A stretch of DNA of 50,614 nucleotides from Acidobacteriota bacterium. Lineage in GTDB: Bacteria; Acidobacteriota; Polarisedimenticolia; Polarisedimenticolales; Polarisedimenticolaceae. The stretch is taken from assembly GCA_029861955.1 (NCBI GenBank), contig JAOTYK010000026.1, forward strand, positions 1 through 50,614. Reading direction: 5' to 3'. Of the stretch, positions 7,846 to 17,450 are shown piece after piece (positions within the stretch are counted from its first letter, which is position 1; each line of letters begins with the position of its first letter). The notes beneath the pieces are model-generated. The model worked only from the letters and a program-made list of their open reading frames with translations. It was not told the origin of the DNA and made no database searches. Position numbers and translations under genes: made by a program.

Positions 7846-9366
7846 CTAGTTCAGCGACAGACCGCGGGCCTCCAGCATCGTGCCCTGCACCCGCTCGAGG
7901 GCTGCGAGCGCCTTCTGGTAGTCGACGGCGGCCCGAATCTGCGACAGTTCGGCGTCGGCCAGGTCGTTCTGGAACGTCAAGACCTCGAACGAGGTGCTCA
8001 TGCCGTTCTCGAACTTCTTCTCCTCGGCCTCCAGTTTCTTCCGCTGCAACTCGACGTTGGCGGTGGACGCCTCGAATCGCCGGATCCCCGACGTGACCTC
8101 TCGCACGGCACGTCGGACCTCGACCCGGATGGTCTGTTCCTGATTGCTGACCGCAAGCTCGGATTTCTCTCGGTTGAGGGTCGAGGTGCGATAGGCGCTC
8201 CTGGCGCTGCGATTGCGGATCGGGATGTTGTAGGTGAAGCCCGCGCTCCAGGTGTAATTGTTGAAATCGGGGATCTCGCCGATCGAATCGCCCAGATCGC
8301 CGTTGACGGGCGGTGCCATGCCACCGGGGATCTCCAGGCTGTCGCCGGTGGGGGTCACCCGGGCGTTGAACGTGAGATCGCTCTTGGTCGCGTTGCGTGC
8401 GGACTTCTCGCTGAGGAGGTCCTTGTCCAGTGAGACTCGGGCGTTGATCATCTCCGGTCGTCGGGAGAGGGCGGTGGCCAGGACCGCTTCCACGTCCACA
8501 TCGACCTTGGTCGTGTTCGGTCGGTCGGATGCCAGGAGCGGCTTATCCCACATGGCGTCGTCGGTGGGAACCGCCATCAGGCGACGTAGCTCGTCTTCGG
8601 CGTTGCCGAGATTGGTCTCGGCGATGATCGACTGCTCGACCTCCGACGCCACACCGGCCTCGGCCTGGGTGATCTCAATCGGTGCCAGCGTGCCGACCTC
8701 GACCTTCTTGCGGTTCAGTTCGAGAAGATCGTTTGCGCGACGGAGGGACTGCTGCGCCACCGTCTTCGCTCGACGGGCGGCGGCCACGTCCCAGTACGCG
8801 CCCTCGACCGTTTCGATGGTCTGCATCGCCTGGCGCAACAACTCCTGCTCGCTCATCTGCTGGTCCTTGCGGGACAGCACCAGTCGCTCGGTGGTCGCGG
8901 TCTTGCCGAGTCCACGCAACAACGGAACGTTGAAGCGGAGGTCGAGACCCGAGGTGTAGAACGGGTTGAAGAAGTTGAAGCCCGGCGCGTCGTCCTGGTT
9001 CGTGAAGAACGTCGCGGAGTAATCGGCACCGAACGGCAGCTCTTGCGCCAGCGAGGCATTCATCGACGTCGTCTCGCGAGACGAAGGCTGGGTCGGGTCG
9101 GTGGGCTGCTGTTCTGTCTCCTGCAACGACGCACTGATCGAGAGATTCGGATCGAAGAACGACTGCTGACCGACGACGCTCTGCTCCGCGATCTCGGGAT
9201 CCTTACGAGATGAGACCAGATCGAGGTTGTTTTCCAGTGCCGTCTTGAGGCACTGCGAGAGGGTCAGGGTGACGCCCTCCTCGGTCTCGCCACTCTGGGC
9301 ATGAAGGGACGTGATGGCCAATAGGGCGGCGACGGCCCACAGGAGTCCGGGCGTTCTTCGAATCAC
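7846..9366 (-). CDS. TolC-family outer-membrane efflux protein
   Basis: This is a 506-residue outer-membrane channel protein with two repeated OEP domains made of long coiled helices (for example the segments around [22 protein letters not shown] and [20 protein letters not shown]). A signal peptide ends near LHA at residue 23. I take the GTG at 9366 as the start because GGAGG precedes it at 8 bases and the signal peptide follows; the open frame extends to 9444 without similarity. It is followed by a MacB/LolD-type ATPase, so the two probably serve one tripartite exporter whose fusion protein and permease are not here. Confidence 0.88.
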   Translation of the reverse strand: MIRRTPGLLWAVAALLAITSLHAQSGETEEGVTLTLSQCLKTALENNLDLVSSRKDPEIAEQSVVGQQSFFDPNLSISASLQETEQQPTDPTQPSSRETTSMNASLAQELPFGADYSATFFTNQDDAPGFNFFNPFYTSGLDLRFNVPLLRGLGKTATTERLVLSRKDQQMSEQELLRQAMQTIETVEGAYWDVAAARRAKTVAQQSLRRANDLLELNRKKVEVGTLAPIEITQAEAGVASEVEQSIIAETNLGNAEDELRRLMAVPTDDAMWDKPLLASDRPNTTKVDVDVEAVLATALSRRPEMINARVSLDKDLLSEKSARNATKSDLTFNARVTPTGDSLEIPGGMAPPVNGDLGDSIGEIPDFNNYTWSAGFTYNIPIRNRSARSAYRTSTLNREKSELAVSNQEQTIRVEVRRAVREVTSGIRRFEASTANVELQRKKLEAEEKKFENGMSTSFEVLTFQNDLADAELSQIRAAVDYQKALAALERVQGTMLEARGLSLN

Positions 9367-9440
9367 AACTATTCCTCCGGCGTCGTGCCTCCCGCATCGA
9401 GCGGGTACGCTTGTACTACGCAGGTAGTCTGGAGATGGTT

Positions 9441-10421
9441 TCACCCATCAGAGTCGGGAACCACGTGGCAGGCCACTCTATGACCCTCCGCGACTTCCAG
9501 CAACCCTGGGTCGTCGGTCCGACAGCGGTCGATGGCCAAAGGGCATCTGTCCAGAAACGAACACCCGACCGGCGGCGCCGTCACCGAGGGCGGTTCTCCG
9601 GTCACCGCCGCCCCAGCGGGGTCTCCCGGCCGTAGCGAGGGGGTCGACGCCAGCAGGGCGCGGGTATACGGGTGCCGAGGAGCCGCGAACAGCTGGCGGG
9701 TCGGGGCCATCTCGACGATTCGACCCAGATACATCACGGCCACACGGTCACAGATTCGCTGGACCAATCGAAGGTCGTGGGCGATGAACAGATAGGCAAG
9801 ACCCAGGGCCTCCTGGAGATCCAGCATCAAATTGATGATCTGGGCCTGCACCGGTGGGTCGAGGGCCGAGACCGGTTCGTCGGCGACGATAAAGCGAGGT
9901 GAGCAGGCGATCGCCCGGGCGATGCCGATCCGCTGCCGCTGGCCACCGGAGAACTCGTGGGGGTAACGGACGGCGGCGGTGGGTTCCAGCCCGACCTGCT
10001 TGAGCAGTTCTGCCACCTTGCGGTCGCGCTCCCGCCGGTTGGCCACCAGGCCATGGACGGTCAGAGGTTCACCGATGGCGGTTCCGATTCGCATCCGAGG
10101 GTTCAGCGATCCGTAGGGGTCCTGGAAGACGATCTGGAACTGGCGCCGCATCTTGCGGAGCGACTCTCCCTCCATGGCGCCAAGGTCGACGCCGTCGAAC
10201 CACAGTTCGCCCGCGTCCCTATCCAGAAGACGGATCAACATCCGACCCAGCGTCGACTTGCCGGAGCCCGACTCCCCGACCAGACCCACCGTCTCGCCGG
10301 GATGGATCTCGAGATCCACGCCTCGGACGGCACGCACATCCCGTGCGCTGGCACCCCACCAGTGGGTCCGCCGGGAGAAGCTGCGGGTCAGCCCGCTGGC
10401 GCGTACGAGGGGTTCCGTCAC
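9441..10421 (-). CDS. oligopeptide/dipeptide ABC transporter ATPase, OppF/DppF type
   Basis: This is a 326-residue cytoplasmic ATPase of the peptide/nickel importer family. Walker A GESGSGKST is at about 49-57, followed by the signature FSGGQRQR, Walker B FIVADEPVSALD and IAHDL. The C-terminal oligopeptide-transporter extension includes the Cys-containing GCSFLDRCPLA. The WWG insertion near the N terminus is usual for OppF/DppF. It overlaps the upstream OppD-like gene by 4 bases (ATGA), so both ATPases are made together. The substrate-binding protein and two permeases usually found with them are absent from the neighbourhood. Confidence 0.93.
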   Translation of the reverse strand: MTEPLVRASGLTRSFSRRTHWWGASARDVRAVRGVDLEIHPGETVGLVGESGSGKSTLGRMLIRLLDRDAGELWFDGVDLGAMEGESLRKMRRQFQIVFQDPYGSLNPRMRIGTAIGEPLTVHGLVANRRERDRKVAELLKQVGLEPTAAVRYPHEFSGGQRQRIGIARAIACSPRFIVADEPVSALDPPVQAQIINLMLDLQEALGLAYLFIAHDLRLVQRICDRVAVMYLGRIVEMAPTRQLFAAPRHPYTRALLASTPSLRPGDPAGAAVTGEPPSVTAPPVGCSFLDRCPLAIDRCRTDDPGLLEVAEGHRVACHVVPDSDG

Positions 10422-11395
10422 GACGACTCCGATTCGTGTAACCAGCAGCGCACGCCGTGACTCGACGCGACCTCACTCCAACCGGGAGCCTGCCGATCAC
10501 ACGGCTCCAACCGCTCGGCGCAGCGGGGGTGAAATCGACAGCCCGAAGGGGGGTGGATCGGATCCGGCACGCTGCCGTCGAGAGTCGTGAGACGACGACC
10601 GGGGTTCTCGTCTCCGTAGCCCGGCGTCGACCGGAGCAGGCCCCGGGTGTAGGGATGGGCCGGTGACGTGAAGAGGTCTTCAACCCCTGACTGCTCGACG
10701 ATCCGTCCTGCGTACATCACGCCGACGCGATCTGCGTTCTCGGCCACGACACCGAGGTCATGAGTGATCAGCAGGATGGTCAGCGACAGTTCATCACGCA
10801 GACGACGCAGCAACTCGAGGATCTGGGCCTGAATCGTGACGTCCAATGCCGTCGTCGGTTCGTCGGCGATCAACAGAGCGGGGTTACACGAGAGCGCGAT
10901 GGCCAGCATGACCCGCTGCTTCATCCCACCCGACAACTCATGGGGGTAGGCTCGAGCCTGCCGCTCAGGCTCGGGCAGCGCCACCCGTCGCAGCAACTCA
11001 ACGGCCCGTGCGTGAGCCTCCTTGCGAGGCAGCTTCTCGTGGATGCGGATCGCCTCGGCGACCTGCGCCCCGATCCGCATGACGGGGTTCAGGGCCGCCG
11101 CCGACTCCTGAAAAACCATGCCGATGTGACGACCGCGGATCGAGCGGAGCTCGCGCGGTGTCATCTGCATCAGGTCCCGGCCCTGAAACAGGATCTCGCC
11201 ACCGACGATCCGGCCGGGCTCGACCAGACGCAACATCGACAGCGCGGTCGCCGACTTACCACAGCCCGACTCCCCGACAAGTGCGTAGGTTTCGCCGGGC
11301 ACCAGATCGAAAGAGACCGAATCGACCGCCGGCACGACGCCGTCCCGCGACACGTATTCGACCGACAGGTTGCGGACAGAGAGGATCGAGTCCAT
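10418..11395 (-). CDS. oligopeptide/dipeptide ABC transporter ATPase, OppD/DppD type
   Basis: This is a 325-residue partner ATPase to the OppF/DppF-like protein. Walker A GESGCGKSA is at about 41-49, the signature is LSGGMKQR (the Met variant is normal for OppD), and Walker B is LLIADEPTTALD. The C-terminal GCRFHPRCAERLEPCD belongs to the peptide-transporter extension. The ATG at 11395 has GGGAG just upstream; a longer frame to 11485 would run into the fabI promoter and has no similarity. It is divergent from fabI with an 88-base gap. Confidence 0.93.
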   Translation of the reverse strand: MDSILSVRNLSVEYVSRDGVVPAVDSVSFDLVPGETYALVGESGCGKSATALSMLRLVEPGRIVGGEILFQGRDLMQMTPRELRSIRGRHIGMVFQESAAALNPVMRIGAQVAEAIRIHEKLPRKEAHARAVELLRRVALPEPERQARAYPHELSGGMKQRVMLAIALSCNPALLIADEPTTALDVTIQAQILELLRRLRDELSLTILLITHDLGVVAENADRVGVMYAGRIVEQSGVEDLFTSPAHPYTRGLLRSTPGYGDENPGRRLTTLDGSVPDPIHPPSGCRFHPRCAERLEPCDRQAPGWSEVASSHGVRCWLHESESS

Positions 11396-11436
11396 GGGTC
11401 TCCCGCCGAGCATTCTACCCCGAGGACGATGGGCGA

Positions 11437-11464
11437 TTGACAGTCCGTGTAAGACAGGTATAGC
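11437..11464 (+). promoter_or_regulatory. candidate sigma-70 promoter of fabI
   Basis: A perfect TTGACA (11437-11442) is followed after 16 bases by TATAGC (11459-11464), 20 bases before the fabI ATG. The short leader contains GGAGGA as the ribosome site. No FadR- or FabT-like palindrome is obvious. Confidence 0.5.
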
Positions 11465-11483
11465 GTCAGCGCCGGAGGACTTC

Positions 11484-12260
11484 ATGCGTCAGATCGATCT
11501 CTCGAACAAGACAGCGCTGGTGTTGGGTGTGGCCAACCAGCGATCCCTGGCCTGGGCGATCGCGGATGCGCTGGGCGAGGCCGGCTGCAAGCTTGCCTTT
11601 ACCTACCAGGGTGAGCGCCTACAAAAAAACGTGCTGGGGCTCGCGGAGAAATACCCCAACGCCCCGGTCATGGCGTGCGACGTCACCAGCGACGAGCAAG
11701 TTGAAGGCGTCTTCACGCGAGTCGAGAAGGAGTTCGGCAAACTCAGTATCCTCGTTCACTCGGTCGCGTTCGCGCGGCGGGAGGAACTCGAAGGCGCCTT
11801 CCGCACCACGTCGCTCCAGGGTTGGCGTGTCGCGCTGGAGATCAGCGCCTACTCCTTCGTCAACCTCACCAATCGGGCGTTCCCGCTGATGCAGGAAGAC
11901 GGCGGATCGGTGCTGGCACTGAGCTATCTCGCAAGCCAACGAGTGGTTCCCAATTACAACGTGATGGGAAGTGCGAAGGCCGCGCTCGAACACTCGGTCC
12001 GACAGCTTGCTTACGAACTGGGACCCAAGAACATCCGCGTCAACGCGATCTCCTCAGGACCGGTCGCGACGCTATCGGCGCGCGGGATCTCCGGGTTCTC
12101 GTCGATGGCGAAGCAGCATCGGGAGAAGGCCCCTCTCGGACGCAACATCGAGCCGAGAGAGGTCGGTGACGCCGGCCTGTTCCTGTGCAGCGATATGGGA
12201 TCGGGAATCACCGGCGAGATCATGTATGTCGACGGCGGCTACAACATCATGGCGATCTAG
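11484..12260 (+). CDS. fabI: enoyl-[acyl-carrier-protein] reductase (FabI)
   Basis: This NADH-dependent enzyme reduces the trans-2-enoyl-ACP double bond in the last step of each fatty-acid elongation cycle. It is 258 residues, as expected. It has the divergent SDR nucleotide site of FabI (GVANQRSLAWAIA, 15-27). The FabI active-site pattern is Tyr148, Tyr158 and Lys165 (LSYLASQ and NYNVMGSAK). The C-terminal ITGEIMYVDGGYNIM also fits. The start is the ATG at 11484 with GGAGGA 9 bases upstream; the frame stays open upstream, but that part lies in the oppD leader. Convergent with tsaD, 9 bases apart. Confidence 0.97.
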   Translation: MRQIDLSNKTALVLGVANQRSLAWAIADALGEAGCKLAFTYQGERLQKNVLGLAEKYPNAPVMACDVTSDEQVEGVFTRVEKEFGKLSILVHSVAFARREELEGAFRTTSLQGWRVALEISAYSFVNLTNRAFPLMQEDGGSVLALSYLASQRVVPNYNVMGSAKAALEHSVRQLAYELGPKNIRVNAISSGPVATLSARGISGFSSMAKQHREKAPLGRNIEPREVGDAGLFLCSDMGSGITGEIMYVDGGYNIMAI

Positions 12261-12269
12261 GCCGAATCG

Positions 12270-13295
12270 CTACAGCTTCATCGACGGGTCCGCATTAATC
12301 GACAACGGGGCGAACTCGCCACGTTCGTAATGCAGGAACGCCGCGGCGCCGATCATCGCCGCATTGTCGGTGGTGTACTGCGGCGCCGGAAAGACGACCT
12401 GCAGCCCTTCACGAGCGGCCGCGCCGGCGAACGACTCACGCAGCTTCTTGTTACACGAGACGCCACCGCTGACGGCGACGGTGTCGACGCCTTCTCGTTT
12501 GCAGGCCTTGACCGTGCGACGCACGAGTACGCGAATCGCGGCACGCTGGAATGACGCGGCGATGTCCCTCACGTCATCGGAGACCTCCCCGCCCGTGGCG
12601 GACTCTTGGTCCAGGCCCAGGCGCTGGGCCTCTCTGCGGACGGCCGTCTTCAGTCCGCTGTAGGAGAAGTCGAGGGAACCGTCCTTCATCTGTGCATGGG
12701 GGAAGTCGTGACGCGAACTGTTGCCGTCCCTCGCGATCCGCTCGATGACCGGCCCGCCGGGATAGCCCAGACCCAGGAGCTTGGAGACCTTGTCGAACGC
12801 CTCACCCACGGCATCGTCCCGCGTACGAGCCAGCAGACGATAGTCTCCCTCTCCCGGACAGAGATAGAGCGCGGTGTGGCCACCGGAGACGATCAACGAC
12901 AGATTCGGAAACGGCGTCGCGGGGTGGTCGATGAAAACCGATCGGACGTGCCCCTCCAGATGGTTGACCGCGATGAGGGGAAGCTGACGCTGCCATGCGA
13001 TGGCCTTGGCCGTCATCACGCCGACAAGCAGCGAGCCGATCAACCCGGGCCCCTGGGTCACGGCGATCGCGTCGATCTCTTCGAGGCGGGTATCGGCCTG
13101 CAGAAGTGCCTGCCGAAGAACGAAGTCGATGGCCTCGATGTGGTGACGTGCAGCCAGTTCCGGCACGACACCGCCGTACTCCCGGTGGATATCGATCTGG
13201 GACGCGATCACGTTCGAGAGGACCTCGTCACGATCACGGACCACCGCCGCCGCCGTCTCGTCGCAGGATGATTCGATCGCGAGGATGGTTGTCAT
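12270..13295 (-). CDS. tsaD: tRNA N6-adenosine threonylcarbamoyltransferase (TsaD)
   Basis: TsaD transfers the threonylcarbamoyl group to A37 of ANN-decoding tRNAs, working with TsaB, TsaC and TsaE. The 341-residue length is typical. The N terminus has the ASKHA signature IESSCDETAAAVV. The metal-binding pair is His112 and His116 (HLEGH), and IVSGGHTALYL and VSGGVSCNKKLR are also family motifs. It is translated from an ATG two bases after the mtnA stop, so the two genes form a unit. TsaB and TsaE are not in the window. Confidence 0.97.
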   Translation of the reverse strand: MTTILAIESSCDETAAAVVRDRDEVLSNVIASQIDIHREYGGVVPELAARHHIEAIDFVLRQALLQADTRLEEIDAIAVTQGPGLIGSLLVGVMTAKAIAWQRQLPLIAVNHLEGHVRSVFIDHPATPFPNLSLIVSGGHTALYLCPGEGDYRLLARTRDDAVGEAFDKVSKLLGLGYPGGPVIERIARDGNSSRHDFPHAQMKDGSLDFSYSGLKTAVRREAQRLGLDQESATGGEVSDDVRDIAASFQRAAIRVLVRRTVKACKREGVDTVAVSGGVSCNKKLRESFAGAAAREGLQVVFPAPQYTTDNAAMIGAAAFLHYERGEFAPLSINADPSMKL

Positions 13296-13297
13296 CG

Positions 13298-14350
13298 TCA
13301 GCGATCCGGGTCGATGAGGGCTCGTAACGACTCGGTATACGGCGGGCGCGCGATGCCTCGCTCTGTGACGATCGCCGTGACGAGTCGCGCCGGAGTCACG
13401 TCGAAGGCAAGGTTGCGCACACCAACGCCCTCGGGCGCGATGCGCGTCCCGAACAAGTGCGTAACCTCCGCCGGGTCTCGTTCCTCGATCGGAATCCGGT
13501 CCCCATGCGGACAGTCGTAATCGATCGTGGAGATCGGTGCCGCGACGTAGAACGGGATGTCGTGTTCCTTCGCCAGGACGGCGACGGTGTACGTCCCGAT
13601 CTTGTTGGCAACATCACCGTTGGCGGCGATCCGATCGGACCCGACGACGACGAGATCGACTTCGCCGCGTTGCATCAGGCTGCCCGCAGAGTTATCCGTG
13701 ATGAGCGTCGTCTCGATGTTGTCCTTCATCAGCTCCCAGGCGGTCAGTCGGGCACCTTGCAGGAACGGGCGGGTCTCATCCGCAAGAACGTGAACCCGTT
13801 TGCCGGCTCCGACCGCACCGCGGACCACACCGAGCGCCGTTCCGTAACCGGCCGTCGCAAGTCCACCGGCGTTGCAGTGCGTGAGGATCGTCGCCACACC
13901 GGGAACGAGCGTCGCGCCGTGTCGACCGATCTCCTGACAGGATTGAAGATCCTCGGCGTGGATCGCATCCGCCTCCGCGGTCAGCGTCTCGATGACGGCG
14001 GCTGGCTCCAGATCCCGTCGTAACGCGTCGTCCAGCGTTGCCCGCATCCGCTCGACCGCCCAGCGAAGGTTGACGGCCGTCGGCCGCGCCTCCGCCATCC
14101 GATCGCAGGCGTCGTAGAAACCGGTCTTGAACGAAGCGGGATCCTGACCTTTCAACGATTCTGCGGCGAGGGTCAAACCAAACGCCGCCGAGATACCGAT
14201 GGCAGGGGCGCCCCGCACGACCATGTCGCGGATGGCGTCGATCACGGCTTGCGGCGACTTGAGTTCCAGCCAGGTTTCGACCAACGGAAGTTTGCGTTGA
14301 TCGATCATGCGGACGCTATTTTTTGTCCGCTCGACCGGTGTCCAGATCAT
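13298..14350 (-). CDS. mtnA: S-methyl-5-thioribose-1-phosphate isomerase (MtnA)
   Basis: MtnA converts methylthioribose-1-phosphate to methylthioribulose-1-phosphate in methionine salvage. The 350-residue protein belongs to the eIF2B-like isomerase family. Catalytic Cys159 ([18 protein letters not shown]) and Asp239 ([11 protein letters not shown]) are present, as is [13 protein letters not shown] near residues 44-56. The ATG at 14350 matches the usual N terminus but has no Shine-Dalgarno sequence. A TAGAAT box lies only about 10 bases upstream, so the message may be leaderless. Divergent from the mutase gene with a 62-base gap. No other methionine-salvage gene is nearby. Confidence 0.95.
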   Translation of the reverse strand: MIWTPVERTKNSVRMIDQRKLPLVETWLELKSPQAVIDAIRDMVVRGAPAIGISAAFGLTLAAESLKGQDPASFKTGFYDACDRMAEARPTAVNLRWAVERMRATLDDALRRDLEPAAVIETLTAEADAIHAEDLQSCQEIGRHGATLVPGVATILTHCNAGGLATAGYGTALGVVRGAVGAGKRVHVLADETRPFLQGARLTAWELMKDNIETTLITDNSAGSLMQRGEVDLVVVGSDRIAANGDVANKIGTYTVAVLAKEHDIPFYVAAPISTIDYDCPHGDRIPIEERDPAEVTHLFGTRIAPEGVGVRNLAFDVTPARLVTAIVTERGIARPPYTESLRALIDPDR

Positions 14351-14412
14351 CGAGTCATTCTAGCAGCCTGTGCTATCGTCCCTTGATTCAACGTCAAATA
14401 GGTGAAACACGG

Positions 14413-16080
14413 ATGCCCAACGACGACAAGTCGCGCCGGGCGGAGTGGGAAGCGGCCGTCCGCAAGACGTTGGAGCGGCGGCCCGAACGGCGCGACAGAT
14501 TCGAGACGAGCTCTGGCGTCGACGTCCAGCGGCTCTATACAGCCGACGACCCGCCGCAGGACGCGGAACGGCGTGCGGCCGACCTTGGCTATCCCGGCGG
14601 GTTTCCCTTCACCCGTGGCGTCCAGCCGACGATGTATCGCGGTCGGTTCTGGACCATGCGCCAGTACTCGGGCTTCGGCACGGCCGAAGAGACCAACCGC
14701 CGGTTCCGCTATCTCCTCGAGCAGGGTCAGACCGGGCTCTCCGCGGCGTTCGATCTGCCGACACAACTTGGCTATGACTCGGACAGCCCGATGGCCGTGG
14801 GAGAAGTGGGCAAGGTCGGCGTAGCGATCTCCTCGTTGGCCGATATGGAGCAGCTCCTCGACGGTATTCCGCTCGAGCGCGTCTCCACGTCGATGACGAT
14901 CAACTCCACCGCGGCGACCCTGCTGGCGTTGTACGTCGCGGTCGCTCGAAAGCAGGGCGTCGCGATCGATCGACTTTCCGGTACGGTCCAGAACGATCTC
15001 CTGAAGGAATACATCGCCCGCGGGACCTACATCTATCCACCGAAGGCGTCGCTGCGGATCACGAGCGACATGCTCGCCTGGTGTCATGCAGAGGTTCCGC
15101 GCTGGAACACGATCTCCATCTCCGGCTACCACATGCGCGAGGCCGGTTCGACGGCAGCGCAGGAGATCGCTTTCACGCTTGCCAACGCGATCGCCTACTG
15201 CGATGCGGCGTTGGAACGGGGGATGAAGTTTGAGGAGTTTGGCGGGCGGCTGTCCTTCTTCTTTAATGGTCACTCGAACTTCTTCGAGGAGATCTGCAAG
15301 TTCCGGGCGGCGCGACGACTCTGGTCGACCCTCTGTCGCGAGCGTTTCGGCGTCCAGCGGGACGATCTCTGTCGTCTTCGATTTCACACGCAGACTGCGG
15401 GGTCGACACTCACCGCGCAACAACCGGACGTCAACGTCGTACGAACCGCGACTCAGGCACTCTCCGCGGTGCTCGGCGGCACCCAGTCGCTACACACCAA
15501 TTCGATGGACGAGGCGCTGGGGCTTCCCACGGAACACGCCGCGCTCCTCGCCCTGCGAACCCAGCAGGTGATCGCCTACGAGACCGGTGTCTGCGACACG
15601 ATCGATCCCCTTGCGGGCTCGTACTTCGTCGAGTCGTTGACCGACCAGCTCGAAGATCAGGCCCGTGAGTACATCGCGAAGATCGACGAGTTCGGGGGAG
15701 CCGTCGCCGCGATCGAACGCGGGTACCAGCAACGAGAGATCCACGAAGCGGCCTTTCGCTGGCAGAAACAGGTCGAATCGGAAGACGCCGTCGTCGTGGG
15801 AGTGAACCGCTTCCGGACCGATGACGACCTTCGGCCGCCGGTCCTGCGGATCGACCCCGCCCTGGAAAAGGATCGAATCCAGCGGCTCGCGGCCCTGCGA
15901 AGCCAACGGGATGATGAGGCGGTTCGGACGGCGCTTGCGGAAGTGGTGCGCTGTGCGGGCGGGACGGATAACCTGATGCCGGCGATTCTGTCGGCGGTCG
16001 AGGCGTACGCGACGCTCGGCGAGGTCGCCGACGCCCTGCGTCGCGAGTTCGGGACATTCCGCGAGAGCTTCCGCTTCTAG
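14413..16080 (+). CDS. methylmalonyl-CoA mutase, catalytic (large/alpha) chain without B12 domain
   Basis: This 555-residue chain is the TIM-barrel catalytic part of adenosylcobalamin-dependent acyl-CoA mutases, interconverting (R)-methylmalonyl-CoA and succinyl-CoA. It stops after the barrel and linker, so the cobalamin-binding domain must be a separate small subunit not encoded here. Residues that set substrate choice in methylmalonyl-CoA mutase are kept: Tyr85 in RQYSGF and Arg203 in ARGTYIYPP, with His240 in SGYHMREAG. Isobutyryl- and hydroxyisobutyryl-CoA mutases differ at the first two, so methylmalonyl-CoA is the likely substrate. The ATG at 14413 begins the similarity. It stands divergent from mtnA. 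Confidence 0.93.
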   Translation: MPNDDKSRRAEWEAAVRKTLERRPERRDRFETSSGVDVQRLYTADDPPQDAERRAADLGYPGGFPFTRGVQPTMYRGRFWTMRQYSGFGTAEETNRRFRYLLEQGQTGLSAAFDLPTQLGYDSDSPMAVGEVGKVGVAISSLADMEQLLDGIPLERVSTSMTINSTAATLLALYVAVARKQGVAIDRLSGTVQNDLLKEYIARGTYIYPPKASLRITSDMLAWCHAEVPRWNTISISGYHMREAGSTAAQEIAFTLANAIAYCDAALERGMKFEEFGGRLSFFFNGHSNFFEEICKFRAARRLWSTLCRERFGVQRDDLCRLRFHTQTAGSTLTAQQPDVNVVRTATQALSAVLGGTQSLHTNSMDEALGLPTEHAALLALRTQQVIAYETGVCDTIDPLAGSYFVESLTDQLEDQAREYIAKIDEFGGAVAAIERGYQQREIHEAAFRWQKQVESEDAVVVGVNRFRTDDDLRPPVLRIDPALEKDRIQRLAALRSQRDDEAVRTALAEVVRCAGGTDNLMPAILSAVEAYATLGEVADALRREFGTFRESFRF

Positions 16081-16146
16081 GGCGCAGCCCGGCGGATCGT
16101 ACGTATACTCCAGCAGCATCCCCGGCGGGCCGGGGGGAGGATTCCG

Positions 16147-17157
16147 ATGAGATCTAGGTTGGTTCAATACGGTCTCGGCATCGTAATCGGCTCGCTCTTT
16201 CTGGCGGCCGGACCCGTCGAGGCAGGCAAGTACAGTTATCGAGGCTATTCCGCCTACGGAGGTGGCGCCGAGTCCGGATTCTACGTCCGGGCCGAGGGCG
16301 GCCTCTTCAATCCGCGGAACACCGATCAGGTGCTCGGATCGGTGGTCGACTCCGGCGTGCACAGTCAGGTCATTCCCATCTGGGATGACGAGTTCGCCGG
16401 CGGTGCCGCATTCGGCTACCGGTTCGACAACGGGAGCCGCATCGAGGCGTCGGTCTGGGGCTACGAGACCGACACCGGCGCCACCGGTCTCGGCAGTGGC
16501 GGCGACATGCTCCATTTCACCATCGCGCCTCCTGCGACCAGCGGCGGAACGCCGATCTCGTCGGGAAACCCCGGGTTTTACGCCGTCAACACGCAGATCG
16601 AGGGAACCCTTGCCGACCTGACCTGGGCCAAGGGCAACGAGGTTGGCGAGCGGCTGACGATGGAGTGGTCGCTTGGCCTGCGCTACGCCAATTTCGAGGA
16701 GAGCTACCTGGGCGTCTACGGAGACACCTCCGCCAGCAATCTGTTCGATGTTGGAAAGACGATGCAGGGTGAGGGAGTCGGCGTCCGTGCAGGCGTCGGC
16801 GGTCGCTACGATCTGACCGGATCGGTGGCGGTGACCGGCAGTCTGGGGGTCAGCTTTCTGGACGGCGAGATCACCGCCAACTCCGCGACCGCCCCCCGGG
16901 GACAGGCCGGGGTTCTGGGTGCCGCCGCCGTGGCGTTCGACGACAGCCGCTCCGGCGAGATCCGCGATTTCGATGTCAATCTGGTCTGGTCGACTCTCGG
17001 CAGCCAGCTCGAGCTTTCACTGGGTTGGGAGCAATCCCGCTGGGACGGCCTGACGGCGGACCTTCTCCGAAACCCGACGGGTCTTTCGACGACGCTTCGC
17101 GAGCGTGACTCGGTGACCTTTTCGGGGTATAAATTCGGCGTGTTCTTCAGATTCTAG
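16147..17157 (+). CDS. putative outer-membrane beta-barrel protein
   Basis: This is a 336-residue exported protein not assigned to a named family. The signal peptide (residues 1-26, ending PVEA) is followed by alternating hydrophobic and polar beta-strand patterns rich in Gly, Tyr and Phe. Examples are AGGAAFGYRFDNGSRIEASVWGY and MEWSLGLRYANFEESY. The last strand ends in FGVFFRF, a C-terminal Phe of the kind recognised by the BAM machinery. GGGGGAGG lies just upstream of the ATG. It resembles porin-like Lpg1974/OmpA-like barrels in general pattern only. It lies upstream of the beta-helix/cohesin pair on the same strand, but a hairpin separates them. Confidence 0.7.
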   Translation: MRSRLVQYGLGIVIGSLFLAAGPVEAGKYSYRGYSAYGGGAESGFYVRAEGGLFNPRNTDQVLGSVVDSGVHSQVIPIWDDEFAGGAAFGYRFDNGSRIEASVWGYETDTGATGLGSGGDMLHFTIAPPATSGGTPISSGNPGFYAVNTQIEGTLADLTWAKGNEVGERLTMEWSLGLRYANFEESYLGVYGDTSASNLFDVGKTMQGEGVGVRAGVGGRYDLTGSVAVTGSLGVSFLDGEITANSATAPRGQAGVLGAAAVAFDDSRSGEIRDFDVNLVWSTLGSQLELSLGWEQSRWDGLTADLLRNPTGLSTTLRERDSVTFSGYKFGVFFRF

Positions 17158-17182
17158 CGATCGAAGAACCAGGAGGAGGGGG

Positions 17183-17208
17183 GGGCCGATCTTGGATTAG
17201 ATCGGCCC
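17183..17208 (+). terminator. hairpin after the barrel gene, possible terminator
   Basis: A perfect 10-base-pair inverted repeat (17183-17192 with 17199-17208) with a 6-base loop lies 26 bases past the barrel gene stop. There is no T-tract after it, so termination is only a possibility. The remaining bases to 17450 show no gene. Confidence 0.4.
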
Positions 17209-17450
17209 TACTTACGTCTGGACCCTTTGAAAACACCGCTTTCTGCGGATCGATCTCCCGCAAACGGCGACGGGCCTCAGGTTGACAGCCGGTGAGATGC
17301 TTTGTATACCCTTTGAGTCTGGCACCGTGCACAGGCAAGACGAGCGCAACCCCAGTCGCAACTATCTGGAAAACAACGACTTAGGGGAATCACCGGCACT
17401 ACGGGTGTCGCCGGTTGTGTTCGTGTACAGGCTCACGGGGAGGATACGTT

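Noticed and set aside
14347-15423. Long open frame antisense to the mutase gene
   Set aside because: No homology and mirrors a high-GC real gene; shadow frame.
15490-16515. Long minus-strand open frame across the mutase end and barrel start
   Set aside because: No recognisable domain and overlaps two real genes.
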